DNA of 64,000 bases from Candidatus Gracilibacteria bacterium CG17_big_fil_post_rev_8_21_14_2_50_48_13 (GCA_002783265.1 PFFG01000006.1:62001-126000); one strand, 5' to 3'; positions 46,198 to 56,436 are shown, counted from the first letter of the stretch. The notes: generated from the letters alone by a model not told the origin. Numbers and translations: made by a program.

Positions 46198-49100
46198 TTA
46201 TCGCCCCGTGCGTCCACGCAACGGAAGTGCCTCAATGATTAGATGGATCACGTCCTTCAAGGTAATACGCTGATCGGGCACAAAAGACTCCCCTGCCCGG
46301 AGCACCACCTTATCTGTAGCAAAGCGCACATATCGTCCATACCACTGACGGTAATCGAGAGGAAATACCTCGAGAGCACCATCCAGCACATCTTCCTGCG
46401 AGAAGAACTCTAAAATAATTTTTAACGCTTCCGCTTCTGAGACCTGCTGATCGGGTCGAAATAACCCATCATGGAGATAGCCAGATACGATTTTATATTT
46501 ACGCCCAACCTGTATATACAAGAAGTTTGTATGTTCAGCAGACACGTCTGGAAACAGAGGCACTCCAGAGACATCGTAGGAGAAGTCTGCACAAGAAATT
46601 TGTAAGAGATACTTGAGCAATTCGGAGCGGGTGACGGGTTCATTGACATCGAGCACCTTTTGCCCCTTGGAGAAATTCACGCCAATTTTCTGCACTAAGG
46701 AAATGTCACTTTTAAGCTTTTCGGAAATATCGTTGGGGACAATATACGAATACTCAGCCTTCAGCTGTGAACAAACAGATTCTTCGTAGGATGCAGGCGC
46801 TCCTGAGCCATTATCACGAGGGGGTAGCGCTGGCACTGAAGATGTGCGTCCGCCTACCTCAGGAAAGAAAAGAGAGGAGAGCGTCGCAATCGTTGCATCC
46901 AATAGGCCATTCGATGCAGGTGCGCTGCCATGGATTCCCTCACCATCAGAAGATGCTCCTCTCGTTTGATTCAGTAAGGATTGCAATAGACCTGAGACCG
47001 CAATTTGACGCATATTGCCTTGTGCATCCGTAAATTGAAGAACAGGAGGCAACTGTGAAGAAGGTATACGTGCCGCGGGCACCTCAGTAATAGACGGCTG
47101 TTGATCATTCTGAACACTGCTCTGATCAGAAGAAGATGCATTTTGTTGATCACTCTGTTGTGCTGCACCTCCTCCCCCACCCGTATACAGCGGGATAACC
47201 GGCGCCGCACTTCCCACTGTGAACGAAAAGGACCCCGTCCCTGTATTTGGTATGGCAGCCTTATCATCCGCACTCCACGTCACCACGACGTTGCCAGGGG
47301 CTAGTGCCGATGCAGGGGTAATAACCACCGTATACCCAGCGCCGACAGCGGTCAATGAGCAGGAAAATCCCACCTGACACACACCTGCGATAATCGCATG
47401 TTGCGCCCCTACATCGACCGTGATGGTCGTACTTTCAATGCCCGCTTTATCATCCGACAGCTGCAGGGTTATGGCCTGAGTACCTACGACACCTGTGGTA
47501 TTGTTGATCGGTGTGGTACTTGCTAGTGTTGGCGCTGAGGTATCCGCTAATGAAAAGGTTGATGTTGCGCTGACGGGGCTCAAGTTTCCTGCAGCGTCTT
47601 CTGCTGCGATACGGAGATAGTATGTCGTTTCAGGAAGCAACCCTGTAGAAGGGATTGCAATATCTTGCAGGCGACCACCAGCCAGTATAGGTATAGTCAG
47701 GTTTTGTACACCACTGTCATAGAGTACACTCGTAAACGCTGCATCTGATGCCACTTCGACTTGATAAGCACGGATAACATCTCCCAAATCCGGATCACTG
47801 GTAAGAGCGCTCACCACCACCGAGGTACTGGTAAGCCCCACTGGGTTAGTTTGTGCCGTCTGGGCTCCAGCAGTTGGAGTATTTATAAACACCCCTGTTG
47901 GTGCATTGGGCGCCTGATTCGTCGTCCCATACGTGAGCTGTACATTATCGAGAGTTGTATACTGTCCGCCATTGGAGAGGAGAAATGCCCGAAATTGCAG
48001 CGTTCCGGTCCCGACTTGTAGCGGGAAAAACGGCAGTCCACTATGCATCTCCGCTGCAGTATTCGTTTGCGCGGGATACCCCGCACCAGTTTCTGGTGTC
48101 CATGTGGTTCCATTCCAGTAATACCAGGTCGTTCCGTTGTTCGTGACCTGATACTCTACTGAGCCTTCATTACCGTTTCCCATCGTTTGTACAAAACCCG
48201 CGAGCGTTTGAAATGCAGTCCCAAGTGACTGTGTAATAACAGGTGCAAGTGCTGAATAGGCCGAAGGCAACAATCGCACAAGCTGTAAACCAGGCGTGTA
48301 GGTTCCGTCACCACGAAGTGTCGCCTGATATTGCGCATAGCGATTACTACCAATATTCGGCGCAACTTGCGTTGGAGGATTTAAAGTCGTATTGCTGGAT
48401 TCATCATAGTAGGTCGACGCTGTACCATCAGGACCCACAAAGGTTTCGGTATCACAGGCAGCATCGTCACAACTGCGCAGTTGTAGCAAGACTTGTAAGC
48501 CATTACGAAGATAATTTGTCAGCACCTCTCCTGCCGTAAGTACGCGAGCATAGACCGCAAATTCATCAAGCAACACGCGCGCAGCAGGACGAATGGGGGT
48601 ACTTGTCCCCACGCTGGCAGCGCCAATTTCTAAAGGTTGTGCTGTATCAGGAATATTGAACACACTCGCCTGTGTCGCAATCTGGGCACCCTTCTTATAC
48701 AGACGAAGAATACTTCCATTAAACGTAGCGGCTATGTGGTTCCAGCCGCTATCGAGCGTCACCCCCTGATCTATCCCGCCAAAACTTGCATACACTTTGT
48801 TTCCCGTAAAGGCAAAGCCATAGGCACCATGTTTACCTGCACCAATAATTTTTTCATCATTATTATCCGAAACGGAAGGCTGGACACCATCAAGCACGCT
48901 CGCAACTTTTCGTAGGGTAATTCGATCAATAAGCATACTTGCATCGTAACTATAGCCACCATTCATGTAGAAACTGATACGCCCTGGCCCTGAAAAGGAC
49001 ACAAAAGATGGGTACGTCGTCACTGGCGCGACATCATTTGCATCAGCTACAGCTCCCGCTGCCCTTGTCGTTCGTGTGCGTCGAAGACCGTCTTTTGCCA

Positions 49101-51855
49101 TGATAAAGTCCATGATTTCGCTATACGCTGTGTTGAAATCGTTCGCCCCAACGACAGGTGCCGTAATGCCAATGCCATTATTCGCATTCTGTGTACTCGA
49201 CACTCCCGAAGACACCATGGGACACTCAAAGGTGTTGTATGTCGGCGCATTAGGATTCGTTGAGGAATCAAAAACATGCATCGAGCTTTGAAATGATCCA
49301 TGGGGTACCCAAAATCCGATACGATTCGACCTCGACACCGCTGGCGCATCGAATTGATTCCCAAAACTCCAACAAGCATAGGCAAGCTGTCCTGAATTAA
49401 AGGAAGATTTAATATTCATAGCGAGCCCTGTCACGGCAGGATTTGAGGGGGCATAGGTTTGAGCAGATGTAAACCGTATCTCTTCCCAAAAGCTTTTATA
49501 CCAGGATCCAAAATTCGCAAATTTTGCTCGCAGCGCAAGGCGTCCGTTCTCCAACTTGGCTGTAAAACCATTATCCGTCGTTGTTGAACCCGGCGTTGCC
49601 GGATCTTCATTTGTCTGCGGGTTTTCAATGGTCCAAAGCACCTGAGACTGTCCATTGGAATTGACCGTTGGTATGTTAAATTTTGTGGTTCCTAATCCGT
49701 CGTCCGAGTTAATACAGTCTGGATCAACCGTATCCGCCTCAAGACAATGTCGCCCATTAAATTCGTCAAAGAGTAAAAAGACATCTTCACCGTTGTATTT
49801 CACGTCTCTTGCGCCTGGATTTCCATAGCGGACTATGAGCGTCGTTTCATCTTTATTGGCCAGTTTTACCCATCGGTGACCCGTGTCCCCTTCTTTCCAA
49901 TATGGCAATTCTTGCCCGTTACTTGCCTGATAAAATCGCACATCATTTGCCCCTTGGTGCAACTTTTCTGTTGGAATCACCGTGTACGGAACAAAAATCT
50001 GAAAATCGTTTTCTGGCACTGTCCCATTAATAGAGAGTGTTTTTTCATACATCCAACTACCGGCATAGGGAACGGCATTTGCTATCGTTTCCTCTGTACC
50101 AACTGTCACTGTATGACTGACCGTATCCACATTGCGCAGGAAGGCCCAGTTATACTGCATATAGGCATAATGGTCCCCTCCCCAATAAATCTTATACTGT
50201 GTCGGATTCCCTGGTAACGAGTTTCCATTTCTTCCATAAACAACAGGCGTTGCTGGATCGAACTGGAGAACATTGCTTCCATCGCGCCCGAATTCGTTAT
50301 AGCTGCTGAGATCAGTAATAGCGACTGAGTTGTCCCCTTCTGAAGAAACCGTGAGCGTTTCTGTATTTCTATCCAGTAAAGTCGAAAGACGAATCTCTTG
50401 GCCCGCAAGCCATGGATCATCGTCATCGATAGCCTGACTATAATGTGGCTGAGTAAAGGCAAATCCATTCGGATTCAAACTATGGTGCGCTGTGTAACTT
50501 TTTGTTCTCGTCAGCGCTGCTTTATTTGCCTTTTCACTTATATGCCAACAGAAGGCATAGGATGCTCCTGTACCCACACCATTATAGAAGCCTTGGCAAT
50601 AGGTTGGCACATTACTCGCTTCAACCGGTGATAACTGCGGACGAACCGTTTGCAACCGCATGGACGTTTCAAAAGACAGCGGCGTCGTGACATCATAAAT
50701 ATTCTTCGAGACCCATGCCGTTTGTTGTAAATAACCACTTGTGACAAAAGATTTATCAAAAAAATACGCGAGCTTATTGGAGTTGTATCCCGAACCTGAT
50801 GTGTCGATAAAATCCCAGATATCCGTCGTATCCAGTGAATGCTCTGCATTTTCAAACAGTGGAAAGACATCCTGTCCATTTGATGTAGATTCCACGTCTG
50901 TATTTCCATAATGCATTGTGATGGCCGAAGTTCCCACCGTCGGAATTTTTACCCAAATACGACTTTTGCCGTTCCATGCCTGGTTTGTATCGGTAACATT
51001 CCAGAATTCAATCCAGTGCGGAAGAACTGATCCAGTTGCATCAGTAAAACGAATATCCTGCCCCTCATCCTGTGCATTTGCATAGCTAAAACTACTCGCA
51101 TCAAACTCCACTTTGAGCTGGACCCCAGCAAGAGCAGTAGCATTACCAAGCGTGATAGGTCGACGGTAGGAAAAAGTCGCATCTCCAATCTTGATCCAGG
51201 ATTCTATGGTCGCGGCATTGCTGAGATCTAAGGAAGCACTGTCAGGGATACTTGCCTGATCATCAACACCATTAAAGGAAGGTGCTGCATTGACCTTGCC
51301 CGTTGAACCGAGTGTAGGACAATTTGTACACGTTGCTGAATTGCCCTGACCAGAACTATCGACAAGCGATGTCCCTGAACTTTCATCACCGTGGAGAAGC
51401 AGAACATTATTGGCCATGTTGACGTTCGTTGTATAGCCCGACTCAGACGCTGCATTATTGGGCAGCGCCTTCCCGTGGGCTTGAAGTGGCAGCCAGGAAA
51501 AGCCTGTCCAAGGTTTTGTGGTGACATTCGAATCAAAAACCCGGGACGTTAATGTACCAAGCCCCGAAGAAACTGTTTGCAGTTTCAATGCAGAAGAGAT
51601 CCCATCCCAAAACGTGTTTGATGCTGTACCAGCGCCAAACTCCCCAGGTTCTGCATCATCTTGAAAAGGGGTGCCAATGAGCCTCGCTTCACCTCCAGTC
51701 ACTTCAATAACGGAGCCATTGTACGAATAGTCTCCGCCATTCGAAAACGTACTATCCACAACAAGCGCTGAGGAGGGCGTTAGGGAGATTAGGAGAGTAC
51801 AAAGCACGAAAATTGCGAGAGGACGCGTAAACCATCGAACAGATGCAAAATCCAT
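46198..51855 (-). CDS. Giant LamG/DUF2341/Ig surface protein with SLH domains (1885 aa)
   Basis: Signal peptide at 1-30. N-terminal LamG-like strands (about 150-225, LHGDESSGTSLVDSSG) run into the first DUF2341 domain (228-320, with HWIEFWN and YGNTD). A second DUF2341 domain is at about 598-690. A complete LamG domain lies at about 1015-1105 (SGWNHIAATFNG), followed by Fn3-like (1318-1430) and Ig-like (1440-1530) domains and a Gly/Gln/Ser-rich linker. Three SLH motifs end the protein (1728-1880, with VTRSELLKYLL and SEAEALKIIL), which would bind secondary wall polymers. DUF2341 and LamG domains often bind glycans. No enzyme motif seen. Promoter TGA-TATACT at 51886. Confidence 0.88.
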   Translation of the reverse strand: MDFASVRWFTRPLAIFVLCTLLISLTPSSALVVDSTFSNGGDYSYNGSVIEVTGGEARLIGTPFQDDAEPGEFGAGTASNTFWDGISSALKLQTVSSGLGTLTSRVFDSNVTTKPWTGFSWLPLQAHGKALPNNAASESGYTTNVNMANNVLLLHGDESSGTSLVDSSGQGNSATCTNCPTLGSTGKVNAAPSFNGVDDQASIPDSASLDLSNAATIESWIKIGDATFSYRRPITLGNATALAGVQLKVEFDASSFSYANAQDEGQDIRFTDATGSVLPHWIEFWNVTDTNQAWNGKSRIWVKIPTVGTSAITMHYGNTDVESTSNGQDVFPLFENAEHSLDTTDIWDFIDTSGSGYNSNKLAYFFDKSFVTSGYLQQTAWVSKNIYDVTTPLSFETSMRLQTVRPQLSPVEASNVPTYCQGFYNGVGTGASYAFCWHISEKANKAALTRTKSYTAHHSLNPNGFAFTQPHYSQAIDDDDPWLAGQEIRLSTLLDRNTETLTVSSEGDNSVAITDLSSYNEFGRDGSNVLQFDPATPVVYGRNGNSLPGNPTQYKIYWGGDHYAYMQYNWAFLRNVDTVSHTVTVGTEETIANAVPYAGSWMYEKTLSINGTVPENDFQIFVPYTVIPTEKLHQGANDVRFYQASNGQELPYWKEGDTGHRWVKLANKDETTLIVRYGNPGARDVKYNGEDVFLLFDEFNGRHCLEADTVDPDCINSDDGLGTTKFNIPTVNSNGQSQVLWTIENPQTNEDPATPGSTTTDNGFTAKLENGRLALRAKFANFGSWYKSFWEEIRFTSAQTYAPSNPAVTGLAMNIKSSFNSGQLAYACWSFGNQFDAPAVSRSNRIGFWVPHGSFQSSMHVFDSSTNPNAPTYNTFECPMVSSGVSSTQNANNGIGITAPVVGANDFNTAYSEIMDFIMAKDGLRRTRTTRAAGAVADANDVAPVTTYPSFVSFSGPGRISFYMNGGYSYDASMLIDRITLRKVASVLDGVQPSVSDNNDEKIIGAGKHGAYGFAFTGNKVYASFGGIDQGVTLDSGWNHIAATFNGSILRLYKKGAQIATQASVFNIPDTAQPLEIGAASVGTSTPIRPAARVLLDEFAVYARVLTAGEVLTNYLRNGLQVLLQLRSCDDAACDTETFVGPDGTASTYYDESSNTTLNPPTQVAPNIGSNRYAQYQATLRGDGTYTPGLQLVRLLPSAYSALAPVITQSLGTAFQTLAGFVQTMGNGNEGSVEYQVTNNGTTWYYWNGTTWTPETGAGYPAQTNTAAEMHSGLPFFPLQVGTGTLQFRAFLLSNGGQYTTLDNVQLTYGTTNQAPNAPTGVFINTPTAGAQTAQTNPVGLTSTSVVVSALTSDPDLGDVIRAYQVEVASDAAFTSVLYDSGVQNLTIPILAGGRLQDIAIPSTGLLPETTYYLRIAAEDAAGNLSPVSATSTFSLADTSAPTLASTTPINNTTGVVGTQAITLQLSDDKAGIESTTITVDVGAQHAIIAGVCQVGFSCSLTAVGAGYTVVITPASALAPGNVVVTWSADDKAAIPNTGTGSFSFTVGSAAPVIPLYTGGGGGAAQQSDQQNASSSDQSSVQNDQQPSITEVPAARIPSSQLPPVLQFTDAQGNMRQIAVSGLLQSLLNQTRGASSDGEGIHGSAPASNGLLDATIATLSSLFFPEVGGRTSSVPALPPRDNGSGAPASYEESVCSQLKAEYSYIVPNDISEKLKSDISLVQKIGVNFSKGQKVLDVNEPVTRSELLKYLLQISCADFSYDVSGVPLFPDVSAEHTNFLYIQVGRKYKIVSGYLHDGLFRPDQQVSEAEALKIILEFFSQEDVLDGALEVFPLDYRQWYGRYVRFATDKVVLRAGESFVPDQRITLKDVIHLIIEALPLRGRTGR

Positions 51856-51885
51856 GGCGAGATGAAATTGTTGATATATCTGAGA

Positions 51886-51894
51886 AGTATATCA
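51886..51894 (-). promoter_or_regulatory. Extended -10 promoter of the SLH surface protein
   Basis: The minus strand reads TGA-TATACT, 31 nt before the ATG. Confidence 0.6.
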
Positions 51895-51929
51895 TATTCA
51901 GCCTCCGATTTGCACGTATATCACCGTTT

Positions 51930-52487
51930 CTAGAAGTTCTTCCACATCTGACTCGCCCGGGGTTTCGTATCTCCGACATACTTTGCATTCCCCATTTTGT
52001 CGTAGGAACGATCACACGTGTCCGACATACGCTCAAAAGCCATCTGGGCAATGGGCATTTTGTAGTAGAGCAAAATCGGCATGTTCGCTGTATTGTGCAG
52101 TTCCAGCGTCATTTTGAGTGAATTTCCTGGGTCCAGAAATCCTGCCGTCACGTGAATCATCACCCCCATACGACCCACAGAGCTCTTCCCTTCCAGACGC
52201 CCCACAAAGGCATCGGACACCCCCGTAGTCTCGTAGATCATACCTAGAGCAAATTCGCCAGGATGCAGCACAAATGGCCGATCCTCCGTAATGACCACTT
52301 CTTTCATCATGTCATCCATGGGCTTTTTCGGATCTATGACAAAGTTTTGTGTTGTATCAAAAACCAGAAAATGCTTGTCGAGATGCAGATCCACGGAAGC
52401 GGGTTGAAGATATTTTTGATCAAAGGGATCAACGACTATGTCACCCGAGGCCATACTTGCGAGAATGTCTTTATCACAAAGAATCAT
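51930..52487 (-). CDS. dcd: dCTP deaminase
   Basis: 185 aa from ATG 52487 (a TTG at 52493 adds two residues). The trimeric dUTPase fold is clear: LQPASVDLHLD, LEGKSSVGRMGVMIHVTAGFLDPG (catalytic region) and the C-terminal nucleotide lid. It makes dUTP (or dUMP) for thymidylate synthesis. The glutamate of the HVTAGFLDPG region is followed by the ordinary TLELHN. Same strand as the zinc-ribbon gene, 10 nt apart. Confidence 0.95.
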   Translation of the reverse strand: MILCDKDILASMASGDIVVDPFDQKYLQPASVDLHLDKHFLVFDTTQNFVIDPKKPMDDMMKEVVITEDRPFVLHPGEFALGMIYETTGVSDAFVGRLEGKSSVGRMGVMIHVTAGFLDPGNSLKMTLELHNTANMPILLYYKMPIAQMAFERMSDTCDRSYDKMGNAKYVGDTKPRASQMWKNF

Positions 52488-52497
52488 GGGCAATATT

Positions 52498-52812
52498 TTA
52501 GGAAAGATGAAAATAGGTGCGAATACTCATTTCAGTTCCGATAGCCACTTTACCACCGCACTCCGTACACACTATGGCGTCAAATTCTTCTTCGACATCC
52601 TGAGTCACAGGTCCACTGATTTTGCAGCTCCGACAATAAAATGCCATACCTCCCCGGTCATCACCAAGAGGCGGTGTCATATCTCCTGTTTCCTGACGCG
52701 CCAAAATATCCTCCACTTTTTCCACCATCTCCTCGGCCCGTTCCAAATCTTTTTCTGCATCACCCGTGGATTTTGCACCACTGAAGGAAGCACTTTGCAA
52801 GGAGTCGGACAT
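52498..52812 (-). CDS. Small zinc-ribbon protein
   Basis: 104 aa. The N-terminal 45 residues are an acidic helix (AEKDLERAEEMVEKVEDIL). The C-terminal part has two CxxC pairs (YCRSC and VCTEC, about 59/62 and 81/84) of a zinc ribbon. No enzyme or DNA-binding signature beyond that. It sits between pilT and dcd; function unknown. Confidence 0.75.
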   Translation of the reverse strand: MSDSLQSASFSGAKSTGDAEKDLERAEEMVEKVEDILARQETGDMTPPLGDDRGGMAFYCRSCKISGPVTQDVEEEFDAIVCTECGGKVAIGTEMSIRTYFHLS

Positions 52813-52851
52813 AAGAAGGCGTACATAAGGAATGTCCCTACCCTACCAAAA

Positions 52852-53949
52852 CTAGCCCTGACCGACAACCCCGTTTTCGGGAATATCTTCCTCGAGACCC
52901 TTGAGTTCGTTCAACACTTTCTGCGCCGTCTCTTTCGTTATGAGCTCCTCCGCAAGGAGCTTTTCAATACTATGATGCATAGGGATCATTCCTTCCTGGG
53001 CAGAAGTCTCAATCAGTGTTGGAATCTGAAAGGTTTTCCCTTTGCGTATCAAATTCGCAAGAGCGAAATTACCCATCAAAATTTCCACCGCCGGCACCAC
53101 GCCTTTGCCGTCTGCTCGCGGAAGAAGCATCTGCCAAACCACAGCTCTCAGCATCTGGGAGAGTTGAATTTTAATCTGTTCCTGCCGCTCCGTGGGAAAC
53201 GCATCTATAATACGTTCTACAGCATGGCTTGCTCCGGCCGTGTGCAGCGATGCAAAGACCAAGGTTCCCGTTTCCGCCGCTGTCAGTGCCATGGACATGG
53301 TCTCTAAGTCGCGAAGCTCACCCAATAAAATCACATCTGCGGATTCTCGCACTGCCCCACGAAGTGCAGCCAAAAAGTTTTTGGAATGCGTCGGCACCTC
53401 CCGCTGTTGAATAAGCGACTGTTTAAGGGTATAGCGATACTCTACAGGATCTTCAATGGTAATAATGTGCTTGCTCGCCGTTTGGTTTATATACTCAATA
53501 ACTGACGCCATGGACGTACTCTTTCCGCTACCCATGGCACCCGTAAACAGCACGAGACCATTGGGAAACTCTGTAAAACGCTGAAATTGCTTTTCAGGGA
53601 GCTCGAGCTGACGAAAGGTAGGAATTTGCTCCGTAATGAAACGAATCACGCAGGAGGCCCCCTTCGTGGTCAAAAATGCGTTGACACGAAAGCGCCCGTA
53701 CTGGGGATGTTCCACAGAAAAGTCGAGATCTTTTTCCGTCATGAGGGTCTGACGAAAATTGTGGATACTGCCATAGCTCACCAGTTCCAAAAATCTCAGC
53801 ACGATTTCAGGCTCAAGAGGCGGCACTTGATCCTGAATATACAGCTTTCCGTGTTTCTTCACCTGTGCATAGGCCTGACTTCCAATAATCAAATCCGACG
53901 CCCCCATTTGGCGGGCAGCGTGTAATAATGAGAGTATGGGATCGTTCAT
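52852..53949 (-). CDS. pilT: Type IV pilus retraction ATPase PilT
   Basis: 365 aa, normal PilT length. Walker A GAMGSGKSTS (about 143-152), the IEDPVEY Asp box, the LGELRD Walker B segment, the His box (ASLHTAGASHAVERIIDAF) and the C-terminal HSIEKLL helix. The AIRNLIRE-like C-terminus reads ALANLIRKGK. PilT powers pilus retraction and thus attachment or DNA uptake. No other pilus genes are in this window. Confidence 0.95.
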   Translation of the reverse strand: MNDPILSLLHAARQMGASDLIIGSQAYAQVKKHGKLYIQDQVPPLEPEIVLRFLELVSYGSIHNFRQTLMTEKDLDFSVEHPQYGRFRVNAFLTTKGASCVIRFITEQIPTFRQLELPEKQFQRFTEFPNGLVLFTGAMGSGKSTSMASVIEYINQTASKHIITIEDPVEYRYTLKQSLIQQREVPTHSKNFLAALRGAVRESADVILLGELRDLETMSMALTAAETGTLVFASLHTAGASHAVERIIDAFPTERQEQIKIQLSQMLRAVVWQMLLPRADGKGVVPAVEILMGNFALANLIRKGKTFQIPTLIETSAQEGMIPMHHSIEKLLAEELITKETAQKVLNELKGLEEDIPENGVVGQG

Positions 53950-53975
53950 AGCATGGGAAGAAAACTAATCAGCGA

Positions 53976-53984
53976 AGTATACCA
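53976..53984 (-). promoter_or_regulatory. Extended -10 promoter of pilT
   Basis: The minus strand reads TGG-TATACT, 27 nt before the ATG. Confidence 0.6.
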
Positions 53985-53998
53985 CACATTGCGCCAAT

Positions 53999-54027
53999 AA
54001 AAAAGAGGGACCCGAAGGCCCCTCTCT
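53999..54027 (-). terminator. Terminator of the 134-aa lipoprotein
   Basis: The minus strand pairs AGAGGGGCC with GGTCCCTCT around a UUCG loop (9 bp, one G-U) and continues with six T. Confidence 0.93.
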
Positions 54028-54044
54028 CTTTGCGGAAGATCGAA

Positions 54045-54449
54045 TTACTTCAATTCAGCAAGAATGTCATTCAAAAGCTCTGGCTTTGGATTACACTTCT
54101 TTGTTGCCTCATCAGAAACTGTCTTGCGGAAAGCTTCCTTATCGGAAATTTTCTTGAATGCATTTTCAGCGGCCTCCTCTGTTTCAAAACCATACTTCTT
54201 TGGCATGTCCTTCATCTTCTCCTGCATCTCCTTCCCCTTCGCTTCGATGTCCGCCTGTGCCTTTGTGAGCTCATCAGCAGACATGGACGTAAAGTCCATA
54301 CTCGTCATGGAAGCAACAGCGTCGCTGCTCATACAGATCGTCTCTACAAGCATAGCCTGAATCTTTGAAGATTCGTCAGCAGCACCCACACAACCCGTTG
54401 TTGCAAGAAGTGCAGCCGTAAGCGTTACTCCAAGAATTGCCTTGTTCAT
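54045..54449 (-). CDS. Putative lipoprotein (134 aa), unknown function
   Basis: Starts at ATG 54449 (MNKAILGVTLTAALLATTGC), with lipobox TTGC and Cys near residue 20. The mature part is mostly helical with Lys/Glu/Met repeats (KGKEMQEKMKDMPKKYGF), and two further Cys residues (VETICMSS and KKCNPK) could form a disulfide. No family recognised. Own promoter and a strong terminator make it monocistronic. Confidence 0.8.
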   Translation of the reverse strand: MNKAILGVTLTAALLATTGCVGAADESSKIQAMLVETICMSSDAVASMTSMDFTSMSADELTKAQADIEAKGKEMQEKMKDMPKKYGFETEEAAENAFKKISDKEAFRKTVSDEATKKCNPKPELLNDILAELK

Positions 54450-54477
54450 TTGGGATGAAAAACATAGTAATGGTCCA

Positions 54478-54486
54478 AATGTACCA
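54478..54486 (-). promoter_or_regulatory. Extended -10 promoter of the 134-aa lipoprotein
   Basis: The minus strand reads TGG-TACATT, 29 nt before the ATG. Confidence 0.5.
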
Positions 54487-54513
54487 TAGGCTCCTGCCGT
54501 TGCAAGAGCATCA

Positions 54514-56349
54514 CTACTCTTCCTGCAGAAATCCACCCGCCTGCGTTTCCCAGAGGGAAGCATAGAGACCCCCCTGAGCCAAGAGCGCATCGTGCGTGCC
54601 ATCTTCAATGATTTGACCGCCATCCATCACGAGAATGCGCGTCATTTCCCGGAGCGTCGAGAGCCGGTGCGCAATGGCAATCACCGTTTTCTGCTCCACC
54701 AAATTGTGGAGAGCCTCGGAAATGGCCACCTCACTCTCAGAGTCCAGACTGGCCGTGGCTTCATCAAGCACCAGAATCGGGGCATTTTTGAGGATTGCCC
54801 GCGCTATGGCTATGCGCTGTCGTTGACCGCCCGAAAGCTTCACCCCACGCTCCCCTACCTTGGTGTCGTACCCCTCCGGAAGCGCAAGAATAAAGTCGTG
54901 GGCTAGGGCTTTTTTTGCCGCGGACTCTACCTCTTCTTTTGTCGCCTCCGGTTTTCCATAGCGAATATTTTCCAAAATGGTCCGATGAAAAAGGAGCGGT
55001 TCCTGCGGCACCATGCTCACCTGGTCGCGAAGACTCTCCTGCGTGATGTCGCGAATATTTTGCCCATCGATCAGAATTGCCCCCTTGGTAACATCATAGA
55101 ACCGCAGCAATAGAGACATGAGTGTTGTTTTGCCGGCACCACTTCTGCCCACGAGGCCCACCTTTTCTCCTGGTTGAATAACAAGCGTAAAATCCTTCAA
55201 TACAGACGCTCTCCCTGCATAGGCAAAGGAGACATGGTCAAAGCGCACTTCCCCTCGAGTAATGACAAGGGGCAGCGCGTGAGGTACGTCCAGAATGCCG
55301 TGCGGTACAAGCAGGGTTTCAAGACCCTCATCAATGGATCCAAGTGCGGAATAGAGACGATTGAGCAACTGGGCCATTTGCCGTAGCTGCGTCGAAAGCG
55401 TGCCCGCAATCCCGAAAACGAGAACAATATCGCCTGTTGTTGCCTGTTTTTCAAACCACAGGTAGGCAACTATCGTCATCAAGACAAGGCGTGCTGTAAG
55501 GGTAATCAACGTGTTTGTGAGTGCCATCAAATCGGAATACCTCCAAGAAGCACGTTTTGCATCAAACTCATCGTAGAGCACGTGACGAAAATTCCGCACT
55601 TCCTTTTCACGGCGTGCAAATAAACTGACCGTCAGCATATTGGACATAGCATCCACCAAGTGCCCTGTTTTACGCGAACCACGGAGAGAAACTTCCTTAC
55701 TGTAATGGCGCTTCCCAGGGCCGAGTACACGATAGCTGATGGCAAAGGCCACCATCCAGCACAGAATGACCAGCAAGAGGTAGGGATGGATGGCGGTAAA
55801 CATGATAAAAGCACCACCAATGCTCACGAGGATGCCGATGGTGGAAAAGAGCATGCCTTCCTGCAAATCAAAATAGCCATCTGCGACATTACGAATTTTA
55901 GTCGCCAGAGCTCCAGCAAAGTGGTCGTAAAAATATCCAGGGTTATGCCCCGCTACATAGGCAAAAAGTGACTGTACCATGCGCTGATACGTCGCAGGAA
56001 GCGCATGGGACGCAGCAAAACCAGACAGCCGCCAAAACAGGCTCGTGAACCCTCCCATTCCTGCAAGAATCAGGAGCAAGAAAAGTGCATGCTGAAAGTT
56101 CAGGGCTTCCGGGGATCCCGTTGAGAAATAATCCACCACAAGCTTCGTCACGTAAAACATGCTGATATCCAAAATTTCTGCACAGGAAACCGCGAATAAG
56201 GCAAGCAAAAGCCAGCCCAAAACGGGGCGCATCACTGACCACCAAAACGTCCGCTTGTTCATGCCCGGACGCAGTGGAGCGACCGCACCAAAAAGCCTAT
56301 CCCGTTCCTTTGTGTTGTTTTTGTAGAACAACCGTCGTTGGCGAGCCAT
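54514..56349 (-). CDS. ABC exporter (MsbA/lipid-flippase type)
   Basis: 611 aa from ATG 56349 (a TTG at 56370 is possible). Six transmembrane helices span residues about 45-310; the nucleotide-binding domain follows. Walker A GRSGAGKTT, signature LSGGQRQRI, Walker B ILVLDEATASLD and the switch IAHRLST are intact. It works as a homodimer exporting lipids, peptides or drugs. The substrate is not clear. No gene near it suggests a peptide substrate. Confidence 0.93.
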   Translation of the reverse strand: MARQRRLFYKNNTKERDRLFGAVAPLRPGMNKRTFWWSVMRPVLGWLLLALFAVSCAEILDISMFYVTKLVVDYFSTGSPEALNFQHALFLLLILAGMGGFTSLFWRLSGFAASHALPATYQRMVQSLFAYVAGHNPGYFYDHFAGALATKIRNVADGYFDLQEGMLFSTIGILVSIGGAFIMFTAIHPYLLLVILCWMVAFAISYRVLGPGKRHYSKEVSLRGSRKTGHLVDAMSNMLTVSLFARREKEVRNFRHVLYDEFDAKRASWRYSDLMALTNTLITLTARLVLMTIVAYLWFEKQATTGDIVLVFGIAGTLSTQLRQMAQLLNRLYSALGSIDEGLETLLVPHGILDVPHALPLVITRGEVRFDHVSFAYAGRASVLKDFTLVIQPGEKVGLVGRSGAGKTTLMSLLLRFYDVTKGAILIDGQNIRDITQESLRDQVSMVPQEPLLFHRTILENIRYGKPEATKEEVESAAKKALAHDFILALPEGYDTKVGERGVKLSGGQRQRIAIARAILKNAPILVLDEATASLDSESEVAISEALHNLVEQKTVIAIAHRLSTLREMTRILVMDGGQIIEDGTHDALLAQGGLYASLWETQAGGFLQEE

Positions 56350-56436
56350 AAAAAAAGCGTTAGGATGCAAGACCCAGCGGAATATAGAACGGTTCGAAAG
56401 CGTTCTTTGTTACAGGGAATTTGACAAAAAATCTGC

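Noticed and set aside
56396-56425. Hairpin AGAACG...CGTTCT downstream of proS
   Set aside because: No T tract follows in the proS direction and it overlaps the likely promoter of the ABC gene; function unclear.
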